The position numbers and the translations under genes were made by a program. A DNA stretch of 64,000 nucleotides from Paracoccus methylarcula (GTDB lineage: Bacteria > Pseudomonadota > Alphaproteobacteria > Rhodobacterales > Rhodobacteraceae): NCBI RefSeq assembly GCF_003007735.2, contig NZ_PXNQ02000007.1, positions 124,001-188,000 on the forward strand, written 5' to 3'. The first letter of the stretch is position 1; each line of letters begins with the position of its first letter. The notes below the pieces were generated by a model. It ran no database searches. It had not been told where the DNA came from and saw only the letters and a program-made list of their open reading frames with translations. Below, piece by piece: positions 50,771 to 60,129 of this stretch.

Positions 50771-51210
50771 CCGAATTCCGCCTCGCCCGCCGGGAAGACG
50801 TGCCGACCGTCATCGCGCTGTTGGCCGATGACGTGCTTGGGCGCGATCGCGAAACCGCCATCTCCGATGATTACCTTGCCGCTTTCGATGCCATGCAGGC
50901 AGAGGGCAACAACCACCTGATCGTCGGCGAGGCCGAAGGGCAGGTCGTGGCCTGCTACCAGATCACCTTCATCTCAGGCCTTTCGCTTTCCGCCGCTCGC
51001 CGCGCCCAGATCGAGGGCGTCCGCGTCGCCACCTCCCATCGCGGCCAGAAGATCGGCGAGGCGCTGATCGAGGATGCCGAGAGCCGCGCCCGCGCCGCCG
51101 GATGCGGCCTGATGCAGTTCACGACGAACAAGAGCCGGGACAAGGCGCATCGCTTCTATGACCGCATGGGCTTCACGCCCAGCCATATCGGTTATAAGAA
51201 ACCACTCTAG
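50767..51210 (+). CDS. GNAT-family N-acetyltransferase
   Basis: The product has 147 residues from ATG 50767, which overlaps the trpF stop. GNAT pattern: [39 protein letters not shown], and a C-terminal [20 protein letters not shown]. It sits between trpF and trpB, so it is presumably co-transcribed with tryptophan genes; whether it has any link to that pathway is unknown. Confidence 0.88.
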   Translation: MTEFRLARREDVPTVIALLADDVLGRDRETAISDDYLAAFDAMQAEGNNHLIVGEAEGQVVACYQITFISGLSLSAARRAQIEGVRVATSHRGQKIGEALIEDAESRARAAGCGLMQFTTNKSRDKAHRFYDRMGFTPSHIGYKKPL

Positions 51211-51211
51211 G

Positions 51212-51234
51212 CTTCTTCTTTGTCCAAATACCTC
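51212..51234 (-). repeat. Dispersed repeat, copy 3 (tail part)
   Basis: On the minus strand this reads GAGGTATTTGGACAAAG, then AAGAAG, matching the tails of the other copies almost exactly. It lies in the gap between the GNAT gene and trpB. Confidence 0.55.
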
Positions 51235-51256
51235 TTCAACCGCGAAGGCGCATCCC

Positions 51257-52483
51257 ATGCCCGATGATCTGGTGAACAGCTTCAGGAACGGACCCGACGA
51301 ACAGGGCCGCTTCGGCATCTATGGCGGCCGCTTCGTCAGCGAGACGCTGATGCCGCTGATCCTCGATCTCGAGGCCGAATATGAGCGCGCCAAGACGGAT
51401 GCGGCATTCTGGGCCGAGATGGACGATCTCTGGACCCATTACGTGGGCAGGCCCTCGCCTCTCTATCATGCCGAGCGGCTGACCGAACGCTTGGGCGGGG
51501 CGAAGATCTACCTGAAACGCGACGAGTTGAACCATACCGGCGCGCATAAGATCAACAATGTGCTGGGCCAGATCCTGCTGGCGCGGCGCATGGGCAAGAC
51601 CCGGATCATCGCCGAGACCGGGGCGGGCCAGCATGGCGTGGCGACGGCGACGGTCTGCGCGCGGTTCGGGCTGAAATGCGTGGTTTATATGGGTGCCCAT
51701 GATGTCGAGCGGCAGGCCCCGAATGTCTTCCGCATGCGGCTTTTGGGGGCAGAGGTCGTGCCGGTCACCTCGGGCCGTGGCACGCTGAAGGACGCGATGA
51801 ACGACGCGCTTCGCGATTGGGTCACCAATGTCCGCGACACCTTCTATTGCATCGGCACGGTGGCCGGACCGCATCCCTATCCGGCGATGGTCCGCGATTT
51901 CCAGTCGATCATCGGCAAGGAGGCGCGCGAGCAGATCCTGTCCCGCGAGGGGCGCTTGCCCGACACGATCATCGCCGCGATCGGCGGCGGCTCGAACGCG
52001 ATGGGGCTGTTCTTTCCGTTCCTCGACGACAAGAGCGTGGGCATCATCGGTGTCGAGGCCGGCGGCAAGGGCGTCGATGACCGGATGGAGCATTGCGCCT
52101 CGCTCTCCGGCGGGCGCGCAGGCGTGCTGCATGGCAATCGCACCTATCTGCTGCAGGACGAGGATGGCCAGATCCTCGAAGGCTATTCGATCAGTGCCGG
52201 GCTGGATTATCCCGGCATCGGTCCCGAACATGCATGGCTGAAGGATGTGGGCCGCGCCGAATATGTCAGCATCACCGATGACGAGGCGCTGGCGGCCTTC
52301 CGCATGTGCTGCGAGACCGAGGGCATCATCCCGGCGCTGGAGCCCTGCCACGCATTGGCCCATGTGATGAAGATCGCACCGGGCCTGCCCGCGGACCACC
52401 TGATCGTGATGAACATGTGCGGGCGCGGCGACAAGGACATCTTCACCGTTGCCAAGCATCTTGGTGTCGATATTAAGATCTGA
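51257..52483 (+). CDS. trpB: Tryptophan synthase beta subunit
   Basis: TrpB joins indole and serine to tryptophan with PLP. At 408 residues it shows [17 protein letters not shown], the PLP lysine in [15 protein letters not shown], the monovalent-cation and serine loop [17 protein letters not shown], and [13 protein letters not shown] binding the phosphate. It has a leader-like N-terminus as in other Rhodobacteraceae. trpA is located separately. Confidence 0.98.
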   Translation: MPDDLVNSFRNGPDEQGRFGIYGGRFVSETLMPLILDLEAEYERAKTDAAFWAEMDDLWTHYVGRPSPLYHAERLTERLGGAKIYLKRDELNHTGAHKINNVLGQILLARRMGKTRIIAETGAGQHGVATATVCARFGLKCVVYMGAHDVERQAPNVFRMRLLGAEVVPVTSGRGTLKDAMNDALRDWVTNVRDTFYCIGTVAGPHPYPAMVRDFQSIIGKEAREQILSREGRLPDTIIAAIGGGSNAMGLFFPFLDDKSVGIIGVEAGGKGVDDRMEHCASLSGGRAGVLHGNRTYLLQDEDGQILEGYSISAGLDYPGIGPEHAWLKDVGRAEYVSITDDEALAAFRMCCETEGIIPALEPCHALAHVMKIAPGLPADHLIVMNMCGRGDKDIFTVAKHLGVDIKI

Positions 52484-52609
52484 TTTAAATCAGCATATTG
52501 GATGTTGCGTCGGCGAGGTTCCGCTGCCTGATATGACGGCTGCGTGAAGACCCGGACCCGCGCTTCGAACAATGCGTTTTGTTGCCATGACCGATCAAGG
52601 AGGCAACAA

Positions 52610-53377
52610 ATGCTGACTGACAAGATCAAATTCGCCCTGCTGGGCGGCAAGGTGGCCGCGCTGAGCGTGCTTCTGGGAACGACCGCGCTGGCCCAGGACG
52701 AGACCGTGGTGGAAACACCCGAGGGCAATACCGTCGCCATCCCCGAGGCCGCGCAGACCACGGAATCTCCGGTCGGAGCGATCCGCGAGACCGATTATCC
52801 GATCCTCGAACAGTGGGAGAATGACGAGGCTGTCGCCGTGACCCTGGTCGAGCAGGGCTATACCGATATTCATATCCTTCGGCAGGGCGCGCTGATGACC
52901 GTGACCGCTCAACGCGACGGACAGCCGACCGAGCTGGTCTACAGCGTCGCCAATGGCAGCCTCGTTTCCGTCGACGGAGTCGAGTTGCGCCGAGGTGAGG
53001 AAGCCTCGTCGGCGGAAACCAGCACCGCCACCGAGGAGATCGCGGACGACATGCCCCCCGACGAGGATGTGACCGATGACGGCGCGACGGATGACGCCAC
53101 CGACGACACTGCGGATGACGGCGTGTCGGACGGAACCGACACCGGTTCGGCCGATGATGGCGCAACCGGTGACGGCACCTCGGATGATGGCGCTGATGAC
53201 GGGACGGGCGGTGACGACGGCTCCACCGGCGATGATTCCGGCACGGACGGCACTGACAGCGATTCCGGCACGGACGGCGCCGATGGCGATTCCGGATCGG
53301 ATTCCGGTGACGGCTCCGATTCGGATGGCGGATCGGATTCCGATGGCGGGTCGGAAGGCGGCGAGAGCAGCATCTGA
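52610..53377 (+). CDS. Exported protein with acidic Asp/Gly/Ser/Thr repeat tail
   Basis: The product has 255 residues from ATG 52610 with AAGGAGGC upstream. A signal peptide ends around TTALAQDE. Residues about 60-125 form a PepSY-like compact domain (EQWENDEAVAVTLVEQGYTD, YSVANGSLVSVDGVEL). From about 145 on, it is low complexity, with over 100 residues of repeated DDGATDD, DGTDTGS and SDSGTDG units and no basic residues. Such tails bind calcium or keep proteins soluble outside the cell. Function unknown. Confidence 0.82.
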   Translation: MLTDKIKFALLGGKVAALSVLLGTTALAQDETVVETPEGNTVAIPEAAQTTESPVGAIRETDYPILEQWENDEAVAVTLVEQGYTDIHILRQGALMTVTAQRDGQPTELVYSVANGSLVSVDGVELRRGEEASSAETSTATEEIADDMPPDEDVTDDGATDDATDDTADDGVSDGTDTGSADDGATGDGTSDDGADDGTGGDDGSTGDDSGTDGTDSDSGTDGADGDSGSDSGDGSDSDGGSDSDGGSEGGESSI

Positions 53378-53401
53378 CAGGCCGAATACGAATGACGCAG
53401 C

Positions 53402-53431
53402 AAGCCGGCAGGGACAACCTGCCGGCTTTTT
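53402..53431 (+). terminator. Rho-independent terminator
   Basis: AAGCCGGCAGG pairs with CCTGCCGGCTT around GACAA, followed by TTT. It follows the acidic-repeat gene and lies just before the convergent DUF4893 gene. Confidence 0.85.
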
Positions 53432-53438
53432 CGATGCT

Positions 53439-54065
53439 TCAACGTTGCAGCACCAGCAGGTTCATGCGTGATTCCAGGTAGGGATCGGGGAACAGGATGC
53501 GCCCGCGATCCGGACCGGTGATCTCGACCATACCGACTTCAGGCATGCGTTGCGGCATGTCCTGCGGACTGATCTCATCCGGCAATTCGGCATAGGGCGG
53601 CGGTGTATCGCCCGCGATGAAACCGGTTCCCAGATAGACCAGCCGGCCATCATCCCGGTGCAGATGTCCCTTGCTGCGCTGCGATCCGGTGAGCTTCTCG
53701 AAGCCGCCATCTTTCGTCACAACGCAGGAAAAGCCTTGATAGACGACCAGTGGAACCCCGTTTCCCAGTTTCATCATCCGGCATGACCATTCGCCGGGAA
53801 GCAGTTCCAGTGCCCGTTCGGGCGGCAGCGCTTCCCCTGCCAGTGCCTCGGCCAACAGGGCCAGATCATCCGGGTCGCCAGAGGCGAAAGCCTCGCGCAG
53901 CGCGCTGCCCGCACTGGCATCCAGTTCCTCGAGGCGGCGCTGATCGTCGGGCCGGATCGTTGTTCCATCTGCCAGCTTCGCCTGAGCCGCACCCATCGCG
54001 GGCAGGAAGGCCAGCGCCAGCAGCGATGCGAGGAATGCGGGGTTAACTCTGCGTATCGACGGCAT
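53439..54065 (-). CDS. DUF4893 exported protein
   Basis: The product has 208 residues from ATG 54065 with a signal peptide (FLASLLALAFLPAMGAAQA). The DUF4893 pattern is clear: RRLEELDASAGSALREAF, LPGEWSCRMMKLGNG, FEKLTGSQRSKGHLHRDD, RLVYLGTGFIAGDT, and the C-terminal RILFPDPYLESRMNLLVL. Family function is unknown. Its start lies inside the end of the DUF2237 gene (23-base overlap). Confidence 0.82.
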   Translation of the reverse strand: MPSIRRVNPAFLASLLALAFLPAMGAAQAKLADGTTIRPDDQRRLEELDASAGSALREAFASGDPDDLALLAEALAGEALPPERALELLPGEWSCRMMKLGNGVPLVVYQGFSCVVTKDGGFEKLTGSQRSKGHLHRDDGRLVYLGTGFIAGDTPPPYAELPDEISPQDMPQRMPEVGMVEITGPDRGRILFPDPYLESRMNLLVLQR

Positions 54066-54417
54066 GAGCGCGCAGCAGTTCGAGCGGGACGATCTCGGCG
54101 GCACGGGCATGGGTCGCCTCCAGCACCACTTGCGGGGCGGCGAATTCCTGCGCGGCCTGCAGGAAGCGGGCGGCACAGAGACACCAGTGATCGCCGGGTT
54201 TCAGGCCGGGAAAATGAAACTCGGGCCGCGGCGTGCTCAGATCATTGCCCAGATATTTCGACAGCGCCAGGAACTCGGCATTGACGATCACGCAGACCGT
54301 GTGGCTGCCGCGATCCTCGGGTCCGGTATTGCAGCAGCCATCCCGAAAGAAACCGGTCAGCGGCTCGTTCGAACAGGGCTGCAAGGGCCCGCCCAGCACG
54401 TTCAGCGATGGCTCCAT
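54043..54417 (-). CDS. DUF2237 protein
   Basis: The product has 124 residues from ATG 54417 with AAAGGAGGC upstream. It is a strong match to DUF2237: LNVLGGPLQPCSNEPLTGFF, GCCNTGPEDRGSHTVC, LSKYLGNDLSTPRPEF, FPGLKPGDHWCLCAARF. The conserved cysteines may bind metal. The function of the family is not known. Confidence 0.9.
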   Translation of the reverse strand: MEPSLNVLGGPLQPCSNEPLTGFFRDGCCNTGPEDRGSHTVCVIVNAEFLALSKYLGNDLSTPRPEFHFPGLKPGDHWCLCAARFLQAAQEFAAPQVVLEATHARAAEIVPLELLRAHAVDTQS

Positions 54418-54477
54418 CGGTGCCTCCTTTCCCTTCAGGCTAGCCCGATCCTCGCGCCGCGCCAAGCCCCCGACGCT

Positions 54478-55566
54478 TCAAAGCGCCGTGGGTTTCCAGT
54501 CGATCCAGCGGCCGTGGAAATCCACCCGTCCCAATCGCCAGCCGCGTGGCTTGCCATCCCAAAGACGCAAGGTCAGTGCCGCGCCGTCGCCCCCCTTGCC
54601 GCCATCCCCCTCCATCGAGACATGCGCCAAGGGTGCTTCGCGCGTCGCTTGCGCCCCCGCCGCCTGCAGGGCCGCTTCGCAGGCAGCCTGTGCCTTTGGC
54701 GGAAAATACTGCCAGGCGATGGTGTGATAGACCAGCGTCATCCGTCCCGGCGCAGGTCGCGCCAACCGGGATTCCAGCCATCCCGCCGCATCGCCCGCCG
54801 CGACCCGTGGCGGATATCGCCGCGCGATCGCCAGCGCCGCCCGCAATCGCGCCATCCGATCTGGCTGTCCCGCCCAGCAATAGGCCAATAGCCGTAATTC
54901 GTCGCCCACCGGATCGACGGGGCGCAGATCCACCCCCTCGGCCTCGGTAACCTTGATGTCCGCCTGCGGCACATCACCCGTCCAGCCGGGGCGCAGCACG
55001 ACCGGGGAAAGCCCTTCTTCTTCAAGAAATATCCCGGGGGAATCCGGTTCCCCGGGACCGGATGGGGGCAGCGCCCCCTGCGGGCGTAACTCGTAGCGAT
55101 GAAAATTCAGGTTGAGTCCGGCCGACGCACCCAGCTCCAGCGCCCTGATCGGCAAGGGGCAAAACCCGGCCGCGAAACGTGCCGCCGCGATGATCGCCGC
55201 CGCCCGCCCGACCTCGTTTGTCTGGGGCGGGCCTTGCAGCCAGTCCAGCAGGTGATCCTCGTGCCTGGCGATTGCCTGCAGCAGGACCCCGGCGGTCGGG
55301 CGGGCATTGGCATAGGCCGCCGCCAATGCCTTGTCCGCCCCGGTCAGCACCAGCGCATGCAGCCCTCCGCAGAGCCTGAGCGGAACCGCATCGGCACGTG
55401 GAGAGGAATTGCCGGGCCAGTTCAGGATCCGGCGCGCGACCTCTCCCTGATCCTCTTGCAGGGTTTCGGCAAGGATTTCGCAGATATCCGCCGTCAGCGG
55501 AGAACCGAGCGCGCGGCAGGCGACCACCTGCTTGCGAAAAGATTCGCGGTGATCGGCTGTGGTCAT
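54478..55566 (-). CDS. DUF2332 protein carrying an embedded repeat
   Basis: The product has 362 residues and is a DUF2332 protein: RKQVVACRALGSPLTADIC, ALELGASAGLNLNFHRYEL, DLRPVDPVGDELRLLAYCWA, MTLVYHTIAWQYFPP. Residues about 163-185 (ALPPSGPGEPDSPGIFLEEE) are encoded by a copy of the dispersed palindromic repeat at 55012-55080, inserted in frame. Its start overlaps the stop of pth (ATGA). Function unknown. Confidence 0.85.
   Translation of the reverse strand: MTTADHRESFRKQVVACRALGSPLTADICEILAETLQEDQGEVARRILNWPGNSSPRADAVPLRLCGGLHALVLTGADKALAAAYANARPTAGVLLQAIARHEDHLLDWLQGPPQTNEVGRAAAIIAAARFAAGFCPLPIRALELGASAGLNLNFHRYELRPQGALPPSGPGEPDSPGIFLEEEGLSPVVLRPGWTGDVPQADIKVTEAEGVDLRPVDPVGDELRLLAYCWAGQPDRMARLRAALAIARRYPPRVAAGDAAGWLESRLARPAPGRMTLVYHTIAWQYFPPKAQAACEAALQAAGAQATREAPLAHVSMEGDGGKGGDGAALTLRLWDGKPRGWRLGRVDFHGRWIDWKPTAL
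55012..55080 (-). repeat. Dispersed repeat, copy 4, inside DUF2332 coding sequence
   Basis: On the minus strand it has GGGGGCGCTGCCCCC, then CCGGGGAACCGG, then CCCCCGGGATATTTCTTG, then AAGAAGAAG. It has the same order as copies 1 and 5. It is in frame, adding about 20 residues to the protein. Confidence 0.65.
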
Positions 55567-56294
55567 TTGAAACGCTCGGTCAGGGCGCGCAGGCGGTCGG
55601 CGAGGCTGTGCGGTTCCTGATCTGTTTCTTGTGGGGGATTCTGTTCCCGCTTGCTGGTCGAAGGCTTTGCGGCGGCAGGTGGTTCGCGCTTTGGCGGTGC
55701 TTCGGGGGCGGTGCCGCTGTTGCGGGCGGGCGCCACGCGATTGGCCACGGCGTTCTGGAACCGTCCGTTATCGCCCGCCGCCAGCGCCGCCGCCCCGTCC
55801 GAGACGCCGCGCAGCAGGTCGTCCAGCCATTCCTGATCGGCCTTGGCGAAATCCGACAGCACGTAACCCGCCACCCGGTCCTTGTGCCCCGGATGCCCGA
55901 TCCCAAGCCGCACCCGGTCGTAATCCGCGCCGATATGCTGATGGATCGAGCGCAGCCCGTTATGCCCGGCATGCCCGCCGCCGCGCTTGACCCGGCACTT
56001 GCCGGGGGCGAGATCCAGTTCGTCATGTAGCACGGTGACATCGGCGGGCGTCAGTTTCAGGTAGCGCATCGCCTCGCCCACGGACTGGCCAGACAGGTTC
56101 ATGAAGGTCTGCGGTTTCAGCAATGTCACCCGGATATCGCCAAGGCGCCCCTCGGCCACCTGACCCTGGAAGCGGGATTTCCACGGCCCCAGCCCGTGGT
56201 CGGCGGCGATCCGATCGACGGCCAGAAAGCCGATATTGTGGCGGTTATTCGCATATTTCGTGCCCGGATTGCCAAGGCCCACGATCAGTTTCAT
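55563..56294 (-). CDS. pth: Peptidyl-tRNA hydrolase
   Basis: Pth recycles peptidyl-tRNA released from ribosomes. The 243-residue product begins MKLIVGLGNPGTKYANNRHN with the catalytic His-20 region, then LLKPQTFMNLSGQSVG, TVLHDELDLAPGKCRVKRGG and GHNGLRSIHQHIGADYDRVR. A basic, low-complexity C-terminal tail of about 50 residues (PKREPPAAAKPSTSKRE) is longer than in E. coli. Confidence 0.96.
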   Translation of the reverse strand: MKLIVGLGNPGTKYANNRHNIGFLAVDRIAADHGLGPWKSRFQGQVAEGRLGDIRVTLLKPQTFMNLSGQSVGEAMRYLKLTPADVTVLHDELDLAPGKCRVKRGGGHAGHNGLRSIHQHIGADYDRVRLGIGHPGHKDRVAGYVLSDFAKADQEWLDDLLRGVSDGAAALAAGDNGRFQNAVANRVAPARNSGTAPEAPPKREPPAAAKPSTSKREQNPPQETDQEPHSLADRLRALTERFK

Positions 56295-56459
56295 CTCTGC
56301 CTCCTGCCGTCCCGTCCATCGCGGTGTCAGGTGAATTGCGTTCCATCCCTTGCGGCGGACCTTGCCGGTTACTAAGACTCTGTCAAGCTTTCACCGCTAA
56401 GACGGGGCTCAATGCCCGGACGAATCGCGGGGACAGGGACAATCAGGCAAGGAACAGTG

Positions 56460-57092
56460 ATGAGCGATCCGGCAGAATTCTACATGAACACCCTTGTTCC
56501 CATGGTGGTCGAACAGACCTCGCGCGGGGAACGATCCTACGACATCTTCTCGCGCCTCCTGAAGGAGCGGATCATCTTCGTCTCGGGTCCGGTCCATGAC
56601 GGGATGTCCACGCTGATCTGCGCGCAGCTGCTGTTCCTCGAGGCGGAGAATCCGTCCAAGGATATCAGCATGTATATCAACAGCCCCGGTGGCGTGGTGA
56701 CCTCGGGCCTGTCGATCTATGACACGATGCAATATATCCGCCCGCGCGTCTCGACGCTGGTGGTCGGGCAGGCGGCCTCGATGGGCTCGCTGCTGCTCGC
56801 GGCGGGGGAGCCGGGGCTGCGCTATTCGCTGCCCAACAGCCGGGTGATGGTGCATCAGCCCTCGGGCGGCTACCAGGGGCAGGCGACCGATATCCTGATC
56901 CATGCCCGCGAAACCGAGAAGCTGAAACGCCGCTTGAATGAAATCTATGTGAAACACACTGGTAAAACGCTGGAAGACGTGGAAGAGGCACTGGAACGTG
57001 ATCGCTTCATGTCGCCCGACGAGGCGAAGGATTGGGGCATCATCGACGAGGTGCTGGAGCCGCGCGGCAAGGCCGAGGCAGAGAAGAAATAG
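56460..57092 (+). CDS. clpP: ATP-dependent Clp protease proteolytic subunit ClpP
   Basis: ClpP is the tetradecameric serine protease used with ClpX or ClpA. The product has 210 residues from ATG 56460 with AAGGAA upstream. Catalytic Ser107 is in [11 protein letters not shown] and His132 in [10 protein letters not shown]; the Asp follows near 181. A normal N-terminal propeptide ([18 protein letters not shown]) is present. clpX follows after 165 bases. Confidence 0.98.
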   Translation: MSDPAEFYMNTLVPMVVEQTSRGERSYDIFSRLLKERIIFVSGPVHDGMSTLICAQLLFLEAENPSKDISMYINSPGGVVTSGLSIYDTMQYIRPRVSTLVVGQAASMGSLLLAAGEPGLRYSLPNSRVMVHQPSGGYQGQATDILIHARETEKLKRRLNEIYVKHTGKTLEDVEEALERDRFMSPDEAKDWGIIDEVLEPRGKAEAEKK

Positions 57093-57257
57093 GGCGAGGG
57101 GGATTGTGACGGAAGCGCGTCATCCCTAACATGGAGCCCGAGCAATACGCCAACGGTCACCGATCCGGGGCGGATGAATTGGATGGCGATGGCCGGGCCT
57201 GTCCCGGCATCGCCCGCCTCGCAGGGAAGCGCGGGGCGGTAGTGAAGGAAGTGGACG

Positions 57258-58523
57258 ATGGCAAACCAGTCCGGCTCAGACAGCAAGAACACGCTTTATT
57301 GCAGCTTTTGCGGCAAGAGCCAGCATGAGGTTCGCAAGCTCATCGCGGGGCCGACGGTGTTCATCTGCGACGAATGCGTCGAACTCTGCATGGACATCAT
57401 TCGCGAGGAAACCAAGTCGACCGGGCTGAAATCCGGCGAAGGGGTGCCCACGCCGAAAGAGATCTGCCAGGTTCTCGACGATTACGTGATCGGCCAGGAA
57501 CATGCCAAGCGCGTGCTCTCGGTCGCCGTGCATAACCATTACAAGCGGCTGAATCACGGCTCGAAATCGGATATCGAGCTGGCCAAGTCGAATATCCTGC
57601 TGATCGGCCCGACCGGCTGCGGCAAGACGCTGCTGGCGCAGACGCTTGCGCGGATCCTGGATGTGCCCTTCACCATGGCCGACGCGACCACGCTGACCGA
57701 GGCGGGCTATGTCGGCGAGGATGTCGAGAACATCATCCTCAAGCTATTGCAGGCCAGCGAATACAATGTCGAGCGGGCGCAGCGCGGCATCGTCTATATC
57801 GACGAGGTCGACAAGATCACCCGCAAGTCCGACAACCCCTCGATCACCCGCGACGTCTCGGGCGAGGGGGTGCAGCAGGCCCTGCTGAAGATCATGGAGG
57901 GCACGGTTGCCAGCGTGCCGCCGCAGGGCGGGCGCAAGCATCCGCAGCAGGAATTCCTGCAGGTGGACACGACCAATATCCTGTTCGTCTGTGGCGGCGC
58001 CTTTGCCGGGCTGGACCGGATCATCTCGCAGCGCAACAAGGGCACGGCGATGGGCTTTGGCGCCTCGGTCAAGGAAAACGACGATCGCGGCGTGGGCGAG
58101 GTGTTCAAGGACCTGGAGCCCGAGGATCTGCTGAAATTCGGCCTGATCCCGGAATTCGTCGGCCGCCTGCCGGTGATCGCCACGCTGACCGACCTGGACG
58201 AGGATGCGCTGATCATCATCCTGACCAAGCCCAAGAATGCGCTGGTCAAGCAGTATCAGCGGCTCTTCGACCTGGAAGGCGTGCAGCTGACCTTCACCGA
58301 AGACGCGCTGAGCGCCATTGCCAAGCGTGCGATCGCGCGCAAGACGGGCGCTCGCGGGCTGCGCTCGATCATGGAGGATATCCTGCTTGATACCATGTTC
58401 GACCTGCCCGGCCTGGAAAGCGTCGAGGAGGTGGTGGTGAACGAGGATGCGGTCGAGAATGCCTCGGTCAAGCCGCTCCTGATCCATGCCGACACCAAGA
58501 AGGAAAGCGCCTCGGCCGGTTGA
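57258..58523 (+). CDS. clpX: ATP-dependent Clp protease ATP-binding subunit ClpX
   Basis: ClpX is an AAA+ unfoldase. The 421-residue product has an N-terminal zinc finger with Cys15, Cys18, Cys37 and Cys40, Walker [13 protein letters not shown] at about 117-128, Walker [10 protein letters not shown], and sensor/pore elements such as the YVGEDVEN loop and [13 protein letters not shown]. It is downstream of clpP in the usual order. Confidence 0.98.
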   Translation: MANQSGSDSKNTLYCSFCGKSQHEVRKLIAGPTVFICDECVELCMDIIREETKSTGLKSGEGVPTPKEICQVLDDYVIGQEHAKRVLSVAVHNHYKRLNHGSKSDIELAKSNILLIGPTGCGKTLLAQTLARILDVPFTMADATTLTEAGYVGEDVENIILKLLQASEYNVERAQRGIVYIDEVDKITRKSDNPSITRDVSGEGVQQALLKIMEGTVASVPPQGGRKHPQQEFLQVDTTNILFVCGGAFAGLDRIISQRNKGTAMGFGASVKENDDRGVGEVFKDLEPEDLLKFGLIPEFVGRLPVIATLTDLDEDALIIILTKPKNALVKQYQRLFDLEGVQLTFTEDALSAIAKRAIARKTGARGLRSIMEDILLDTMFDLPGLESVEEVVVNEDAVENASVKPLLIHADTKKESASAG

Positions 58524-58538
58524 CGCCGGGGCGAGCAG

Positions 58539-58602
58539 GGGGCTGTCCGCCCCCGTCGCGGCCCGCCGCGACTCCCCCGAGGATATTGGCATGAAGAAGA
58601 AG
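58539..58602 (+). repeat. Dispersed GC-palindrome repeat, copy 5
   Basis: GGGGGC pairs with GCCCCC around TGTCC. GTCGCG and CGCGAC form a second stem, followed by TCCCCCGAGGATATTGGC, then ATGAAGAAGAAG. It lies right after clpX and may stop transcription there. Confidence 0.65.
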
Positions 58603-58705
58603 CCCGCCCCGGTAAGGTTGATACGGTTTCTTGCCGTGGAGACTGGATCTTGTCGGCGAGTTGCGCCATATCTCGGACGAATTTGAAAAACTGAGGTCTG
58701 CGCCC

Positions 58706-59080
58706 ATGTCCTTTCTGCTTCGTGCCCTGACCTGGTGGAACAGCCAGACGATCAATACCCAGGTCTGGACCTGGCGCAACGGCACCAGGGTGGGCGAGGA
58801 TGCCGAGGGCAATGTCTTTTACCAGAACAAGGACGGATCGCGCCGGTGGGTGATCTTCAAGGGCGAATCCGAAGCCAGCCGGGTCAGCCCCGAATGGCAT
58901 GGCTGGCTGCATCACACCTGGGCCGAGCCCCCGACCGAGGCGCCCTTGCCGCATAAGCCCTGGGAAGAGCCGCATCTGGCGAATATGACCGGAACCGGCG
59001 AGGCCTATCATCCGGAAGGCTCGCTTTACCGTGCCGATCTCGCCAAGCGGCGCGACTACGATGCGTGGCAGCCGGAATAG
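58706..59080 (+). CDS. NADH:ubiquinone oxidoreductase accessory subunit NDUFA12-like
   Basis: The product has 124 residues from ATG 58706. The mitochondrial-type NDUFA12 pattern is clear: [54 protein letters not shown], and a C-terminal [17 protein letters not shown]. It is an accessory subunit of alphaproteobacterial complex I. The nuo operon itself is not in the window. Confidence 0.95.
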   Translation: MSFLLRALTWWNSQTINTQVWTWRNGTRVGEDAEGNVFYQNKDGSRRWVIFKGESEASRVSPEWHGWLHHTWAEPPTEAPLPHKPWEEPHLANMTGTGEAYHPEGSLYRADLAKRRDYDAWQPE

Positions 59081-59500
59081 ATGAGCTTGGCAAGGCAGAG
59101 GCGAGGCACCGCGCTTTTCGCAACAGCCCTGCTGCTGTCGGTCCTGTCCGGTGCGGGAGTAATGGCACAGGAGCCGGAGGCGAAACCGGCGGCACCGCAG
59201 GAAACAGTGGCGCGCGCCGATGGGGCGCTGCTGCGCGGGCTCGACAAGGTTTCGGGGCGCACGACCGATCTGCGCGTGCAGGTTGGCGATTCCGTCCGCT
59301 TGGGGCGGCTGGAAATCCGTCTTGGGGAGTGCCGTTATCCGGCCGATGACCCGAGCTCGGACGCCTTTGCGCAACTGACCATCAGCGACCTGTCGGAAAA
59401 CGTGACGCGGTTCAGCGGCTGGATGATCGCCTCTTCCCCGGCATTGTCGGCGCTGGACGATGCGCGTTACGACATCTGGGTGATTTCCTGCCAGATCTGA
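59081..59500 (+). CDS. DUF2155 exported protein
   Basis: The product has 139 residues, starting immediately after the NDUFA12 stop. A signal peptide (GTALFATALLLSVLSGAG) leads to a DUF2155 domain ([57 protein letters not shown]). The pair with NDUFA12 is conserved in this group. Function unknown, possibly periplasmic. Its end overlaps the convergent aat gene by 34 bases. Confidence 0.88.
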   Translation: MSLARQRRGTALFATALLLSVLSGAGVMAQEPEAKPAAPQETVARADGALLRGLDKVSGRTTDLRVQVGDSVRLGRLEIRLGECRYPADDPSSDAFAQLTISDLSENVTRFSGWMIASSPALSALDDARYDIWVISCQI

Positions 59501-60129
59501 CCCGCATCCGGTAGTGGCCTGCCCAGGAAATCGGCTTTCTTTCGCAATGCCTTGGCGAGTTCGCGATGGTAGAGATGGCGCGGGATTTCGATCCCCCCCA
59601 TCCTTTCCAGATGCGGCGTCAGGAACTGCGTGTCGAACAGGGTAAAGCCGCAGCGCGCCAGGTGGCTGGATGCCCAGAGCAGGGCCATTTTCGAACCGTT
59701 TCGTTGCGCGGACATCATGGATTCCCCGAAGAATGCCGTCCCCAGGGTGATGCCGAAAATGCCGCCCGCAAAGCGGTCATGGTGACGGATTTCTATGGCA
59801 TGGGCATAGCCGTCCCGGTGCAGATCGTCATACAGCCGGGCGAGCGGCGCGTTGATCCAGGTCTCGTCGCGATCCGCGCAGGCTGCCACGACATGGCTGA
59901 AATCGCCGTCGAGATGGGCAGACCAGCCCCCGCGCCGCAGGTCGCGCAAGAGCGAGCGCGAGGCGTGGACACCACCCACCGGCAGCACCCCGCGCATGGG
60001 CGGATCGAACCAGAACAGGCGCGGATCATCGGCGCTTTCCGCCATGGGAAAGACGCCCTGCGCATAACCGGAGAGCAGTTGCGCAGGCGTCAGCACGCGG
60101 TGACTCAGCCGTATTTCCGGTCCAGCCAC
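59467..60129 (-). CDS. aat: Leucyl/phenylalanyl-tRNA-protein transferase
   Basis: Aat adds Leu or Phe to N-terminal Arg/Lys, creating N-end-rule substrates for ClpS and ClpAP. At 220 residues it shows [53 protein letters not shown], and [20 protein letters not shown]. It overlaps accC by 25 bases on the same strand, so accB-accC-aat form an operon. Confidence 0.97.
   Translation of the reverse strand: MAGPEIRLSHRVLTPAQLLSGYAQGVFPMAESADDPRLFWFDPPMRGVLPVGGVHASRSLLRDLRRGGWSAHLDGDFSHVVAACADRDETWINAPLARLYDDLHRDGYAHAIEIRHHDRFAGGIFGITLGTAFFGESMMSAQRNGSKMALLWASSHLARCGFTLFDTQFLTPHLERMGGIEIPRHLYHRELAKALRKKADFLGRPLPDAGQIWQEITQMS

Noticed and set aside
52980..53370. Short GAT-rich repeats that might suggest a CRISPR or VNTR array
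   Set aside because: Repeats are irregular codon-level units inside one open frame, with no spacers.
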